Shown: piece by piece, positions 61,901-64,000 of the stretch | Numbering within the stretch: the stretch's first letter is position 1 | Layout: the number at the start of each line of letters is the position of its first letter | Assembly (NCBI GenBank): GCA_902781095.1 | Contig: CACZHW010000005.1 | Coordinates: forward strand, 1 to 64,000 | Length of the DNA stretch: 64,000 bases | Reading direction: 5' to 3' | From: an uncultured Eubacteriales bacterium | GTDB taxonomy: Bacteria > Bacillota > Clostridia > Christensenellales > Aristaeellaceae | Notes under the pieces: generated by a model | Seen by the model: the letters and a program-made list of their open reading frames with translations, nothing else | What the model was told of the DNA's origin: nothing | Databases searched by the model: none | Program-made: the position numbers and the translations under genes

Positions 61901-64000
61901 TGCGCGTCCGCGATGCCGCTGCTGTTGTACTGGTACATCTTGGACTGGATGCTGGCCAGCAGCTCCTGATCCGCCTGCGTCATCGTGCCGGCCTTCATGT
62001 TGTCCAGCATCTGCTTGTAGGTCGTATGGAAGGCCATGCTCAGCATCAGGTCCTGGAACTGCTGGTACTGCCCGGTCGCCTCGATGTGGTGCGTCAGCTC
62101 ATGGAACAGCACGCGGTTGAAGATGTCCGTCTGCCCGGCGTGCTGCAGATCAATGTAGACCGTTCCGCTGCCTTTGTCATATTTGCCGTTCGGCCCGCCA
62201 AGATCAGTGAAAACAACTTTAAGCCCGGGGAACTTCGCCTCCAGCTGCTTCGCATAGTTGCGTGCACGCTGCTCGTTCTGCGCTCGCCATTCCACATCCA
62301 GCGCCGCATTGCGCTCGTTGAAGCGCTGCCGCTCCATCTGCTCATAGCGGTCCATGAACTGCCGGCGCAGATCCTCGCGTTCCTCTCTGGTCGCATCCGG
62401 ATGCTCCGCTGCAAGCCAGCGCTCCGCGTCTTCAGCTGCTTCGGTGTGCACGGTCTCAGCATCAAAGCGCATCTGTCCGGGCGCAATGCCCGCAGCCCTG
62501 TCGGCCATCGCCTGCTCCGTGTTCCGGATGCTGCTGGCGATGATGCCCTGCGCCGTCGGGATCATGCTGCCCAGTCCGTCCAGCATCTGCTGGTTCGGAT
62601 CACCGTAGCTCTCCACCGTGGAGACGATCCCGTCCAGGATCGCCGACAGCTTCACCGCGCTGCGGTTGTACTTCTCAAAGACAGGCAGCAGCAGCTTCGC
62701 CGCGTCGCTCGTCGGGTCCATGCCCTCAAAGCTCGGCTGCTCCAGGTACTCGTTTACACTGGTGCCGGCGCGCCGCAGCTGCCGGTACTTCTCCGCAGCC
62801 TGGGCGATGATGTCGTTGATGCCCACGTCATAGCGCGTGCCCTCCTGTACGCCGCTGCGCAGCTGCGCCAGCCTGGGCGCTACGCTCGTCAGTGCGGAGA
62901 GCAGCGTGCGCACGTTCTCGTCCGTGCTCTCGGCCAGGGCAGAGGTCATCTGCGTGCTGCCGAAGGCTGCCTGATCCACCAGCTGCTGGGCCGTGTCAAG
63001 GTCGTTGCTCTCGATGGCCTGCAAGTATTGGTTGTCGGTAGCCGGCAGGGATAACTTTTGAGAATTATTTGAGCTAGAAGCTTGACTGGGCTGCTGTGTC
63101 TGTGCTATGATTTGCCCAACAGGTGATCCGGTGGATTGGACTGTAACATTAACGGTCTGATTCGTTGGGGCACCTTTTTTGATTCTCGGCGGTAATGGTT
63201 TATCACGTTTTCTTGCTTCATAGAAATAAGTCCAGTCTTGCCCCTGCCCGTTCTCCTTCAGCTTCAGCCACATTGTCATAGGATACTCCTGCCCGTCACG
63301 TGCATCCTTGTACGTGATATCAGTAGCAAGTGTCCTAAATAGTTTTATTCCCTTATGTGTATCCGTCGTTCTATGTCCATCATCCAGTTCTTCATACCGT
63401 TGCGTCATGTCTTTTGACATGTCATATAAGTCCGGCCCAAGTTCAAGAGTTGCTCTTCTTTGAATTCCTCTTGTGTTCTTTTTACTTCTAACATCAATCA
63501 TCTCTCCCAAATCTGTGTTCCTTATTCCAGGAGCATAATCAGGATCAAATTGCGCTATGATATGTCGCTTGTTGCCTGCCTCATCAACGATATCAATCTC
63601 CAGTGGCTTCTTGCTAAGGATATTCTGCCACAGGTCTTTCGTTTCTGTTATTAAGTCATTTGCAGTAAGCCCTGCCGGGAAATTGGTTGTATATATACTC
63701 GTCCCATCCGAACTTTTTCCGACCAGCATATACCGCAGGTCACCGTTCTGTTCCTGTCCCTTCTCCTGCGTCCTGCTTTCAAGCGCCTGCTCGAAAAGCT
63801 CCTGTGCTTTCTGCAGGCGCTTTTGCATTTCATTCGGCTCCTGCGTATTGCCGGTCAGGGTCTGGATAAACTCTTTGATCTTTTCAAGGATCCGCTGCGC
63901 AAGGTTCGGCTCAGCGCGCACGAAGTCGTTGATGGCCTGCTGATCACCGTTGAACATCTTGTAGGTCAGGTCGGCCACGATCTCCTGCACGGCGCCGTCC
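58906..64000 (-). CDS. Giant phage/conjugative-element polyvalent protein (partial, open at window edge)
   Basis: The frame is open through 64000, so the N-terminus is outside; about 1,697 codons are visible. From N to C: zincin tail repeat (64000-63782), cargo A (63781-63046) and linker repeat (63045-62969). A helical region resembling the C-terminal part of DdrB-like ParB proteins follows (VAPRLAQLRSGVQEG, LLPVFEKYNRSAVKL; 62968-62560). Next come a zincin peptidase with HELTHH at 62103-62086 and third ligand in QEIVAD at 61875-61861, its tail repeat (61897-61672), cargo B (61671-60807) and a diverged linker repeat. An ADP-ribosyltransferase-like domain follows (VYHGTGAQFNEF near 60735, GFYFTD, ending DAGNVIPLSQRFNPKSKDIR near 60150). 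The last part is helical and LPD38-like (60110-58947). It stops soon after an out-of-frame junction. Such proteins are carried by phages and conjugative elements and are thought to enter the recipient cell. Confidence 0.8.
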   Translation of the reverse strand, partial: DGAVQEIVADLTYKMFNGDQQAINDFVRAEPNLAQRILEKIKEFIQTLTGNTQEPNEMQKRLQKAQELFEQALESRTQEKGQEQNGDLRYMLVGKSSDGTSIYTTNFPAGLTANDLITETKDLWQNILSKKPLEIDIVDEAGNKRHIIAQFDPDYAPGIRNTDLGEMIDVRSKKNTRGIQRRATLELGPDLYDMSKDMTQRYEELDDGHRTTDTHKGIKLFRTLATDITYKDARDGQEYPMTMWLKLKENGQGQDWTYFYEARKRDKPLPPRIKKGAPTNQTVNVTVQSTGSPVGQIIAQTQQPSQASSSNNSQKLSLPATDNQYLQAIESNDLDTAQQLVDQAAFGSTQMTSALAESTDENVRTLLSALTSVAPRLAQLRSGVQEGTRYDVGINDIIAQAAEKYRQLRRAGTSVNEYLEQPSFEGMDPTSDAAKLLLPVFEKYNRSAVKLSAILDGIVSTVESYGDPNQQMLDGLGSMIPTAQGIIASSIRNTEQAMADRAAGIAPGQMRFDAETVHTEAAEDAERWLAAEHPDATREEREDLRRQFMDRYEQMERQRFNERNAALDVEWRAQNEQRARNYAKQLEAKFPGLKVVFTDLGGPNGKYDKGSGTVYIDLQHAGQTDIFNRVLFHELTHHIEATGQYQQFQDLMLSMAFHTTYKQMLDNMKAGTMTQADQELLASIQSKMYQYNSSGIADAHLDQDGAVQEIVADLTYKMFNGDQQAINDFVRAEPNLAQRILEKIKEFIQTLTGNTQEPNEMQKRLQKAQELFEQALRNQETQVEGRVQYDITGQDLIEVDDTRREQLLRQETLQIVPAESAPNTLTEDEAKQLTEQGRSQAEKSLISILGRFDAFKSYVNSRIDIEFEFSRGKAKESAHYQTKYRHKLIELVEMYANLDAIIKNAKPVETHTDIYDDTSREDNRLERVYVLLSIYQKGSSIIPVEIEVKQFKGSEPNSLHSTVTLNEIRTEDLGAVQNSAKADELGNPTTVLEFNIADIVSKINPENGFFLKYIPDGMLNEEQIKSKRKAIQEENEKKAKLREKKRQDLIKRGKVEEAYEHAVRHEDTEAAQRLVDQAAKDAGYNLHVYHGTGAQFNEFSYDFLGKNGSAEGQGFYFTDSKEMASGYASGEQGQILDGYLRMEKTLSDSEKTLTRKQLRDILKAVDPTCEDVCINYEQTGGAGYPGAAWKARALNDAVSAIFEGNDTDSDILAEIANSGAGTEEVTKAARQLGFDGYKVEGKYPGATVYVAFESDQFKRGDAVTYDDAGNVIPLSQRFNPKSKDIRYSLPTDQHQSGQTALPIDSQLQQEIDAAVQRALAEREAKRAQNLDADVRRSAEDAMRRVETYEKRKGLKAPSAERAATYLFDDTLPLFKITERLMDQQKQRIEALQQKQKNGETLTAEEKAVIKRGVQGYDSSLDPRDLMLAKRNVVPNYLRTCVDGYMVDAHGERVMNEETGQYYGSLADITKNRVKQSEEQDFMLYVMDLYGMERLRAGHPLFEGDTMEDLAAHVADAQAMHPGWREAADELSNWYGKFVQTWSIDSGAAGMRQSTFDNFRRMYPHYLPAFRAVDQSLVPIALQQKDANGNITADRLSRLGAMGAETIRNPMVSLVTQMQQYMETAKQAEAMQAFDGFFSTQDGEATGWAELINEVPAKEDDGTITPGIMEAGSHFTWVSQDEEGNRIRTAPCKRSSPT
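60762..60806 (-). repeat. Repeat R2, diverged copy B (linker before the ADP-ribosyltransferase-like domain)
   Basis: About 45 bp with recognisable similarity only; encodes DTEAAQRLVDQAAKDAG. Here the linker leads straight into the toxin-like YHGTG domain, which suggests what R2 is for. Confidence 0.65.
61672..61897 (-). repeat. Repeat R1, copy B (with its complete zincin upstream)
   Basis: 226 bp. This is the only copy preceded by the HELTHH half of the peptidase within the window, so it is probably the parental context. Cargo B follows. Confidence 0.92.
62969..63045 (-). repeat. Repeat R2, copy A (linker after cargo A)
   Basis: 77 bp encoding LPATDNQYLQAIESNDLDTA then QQLVDQAA. It is nearly identical to copy C (57909-57985) and is followed directly by the DdrB-like fragment. 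Confidence 0.88.
63782..64000 (-). repeat. Repeat R1, copy A (zincin tail module, cut by window edge)
   Basis: 219 bp visible. By eye it differs from copy B at about 8 positions (roughly 96% identity). It encodes the third zinc ligand (EIVAD) and the helix up to QKAQELFEQAL. Cargo A follows. Confidence 0.9.

Larger units (their letters stand above)
57849..64000 (-). mobile_element. Accessory region of phage or conjugative origin (left edge only)
   Basis: From just after the recR terminator to the window edge, the DNA encodes only parts of a modular polyvalent protein, a hallmark of temperate phages and integrative conjugative elements. No integrase, att site, portal, terminase, relaxase or transfer gene lies in the visible part, so the type of element cannot be decided. 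Composition is mosaic: GC-rich framework modules alternate with AT-richer cargo. Confidence 0.6.

Noticed and set aside
61714..63054. A 446-codon plus-strand frame
   Set aside because: Antisense to the zincin and DdrB-like domains; shadow.
57909..64000. Repeats considered as a CRISPR array or integron
   Set aside because: Repeat units are 226 and 77 bp, only three copies each, coding in frame, and spaced by 700-2,700 bp. No attC-like fold or integrase was seen.

Overview
The window looks like chromosomal DNA of a Gram-positive (Bacillota), probably Clostridia-class, anaerobe of moderately high GC. Supporting markers are MutS2, Jag/YidC/YidD, DUF5685, Gx transporter plus NusG-II protein, RsfS/YqeK, HemZ, a YkuD L,D-transpeptidase with a CHAP domain, and the operon order cmk-plsC-ispH-S1. 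Species cannot be told from the sequence. Nearly all genes are on the minus strand. The plus-strand exceptions are a small membrane protein (9215), a rhomboid-like protein (19129), a MarR regulator (46855) and the block metallophosphoesterase-ybaB-recR (55574-57783).

Layout: 1-870 holds eight tRNA genes read leftward from one consensus promoter. 967-5306 has a membrane protein, a transglutaminase and FtsH. 5387-9012 is the cmk-plsC-ispH-S1 operon. 9750-14343 is an XRE/cupin regulator with potABCD for spermidine/putrescine uptake. 15866-19071 is the rpmH-rnpA-yidD-yidC-jag operon. 19852-31140 is a long, tightly packed run (recJ, relA, dtd, MBL hydrolase, hemZ, unknown, cyclophilin, zapA, U32 protein, mutS2). 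SecDF precedes recJ. 36286-42744 is the proteostasis block tig-clpP-clpX-lon-engB. 42804-46737 has threonine dehydratase, an orphan FakA-like domain, an rRNA/tRNA 2'-O-methyltransferase, a J-domain protein and DUF5685. 47332-55494 has a sugar-nucleotide epimerase, galK, Gx, NusG-II, rsfS, yqeK, trmN6-like and an L,D-transpeptidase.

From just beyond the recR terminator (57849) to the window edge lies accessory DNA: a giant modular 'polyvalent' protein of the phage/conjugative-element type, open at the right edge. It contains a zincin peptidase, an ADP-ribosyltransferase-like domain and a DdrB-like fragment. A 226-bp sequence encoding the tail of the zincin occurs three times, at about 94-96% identity by eye. 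Each copy is followed by a different, visibly AT-richer cargo and then by a second conserved linker ending in VDQAA. This gives three 'conserved head - variable cargo - conserved tail' cassettes. The third is joined out of frame to the end of the main ORF, like an orphan cassette of a polymorphic toxin locus. This is the most unusual part of the window. Its repeats are also where an assembly could go wrong.

Start codons were chosen by Shine-Dalgarno position. In many genes the longest open frame begins upstream of the likely real start, and this is noted gene by gene. No rRNA, CRISPR array, insertion sequence or origin of replication was seen.
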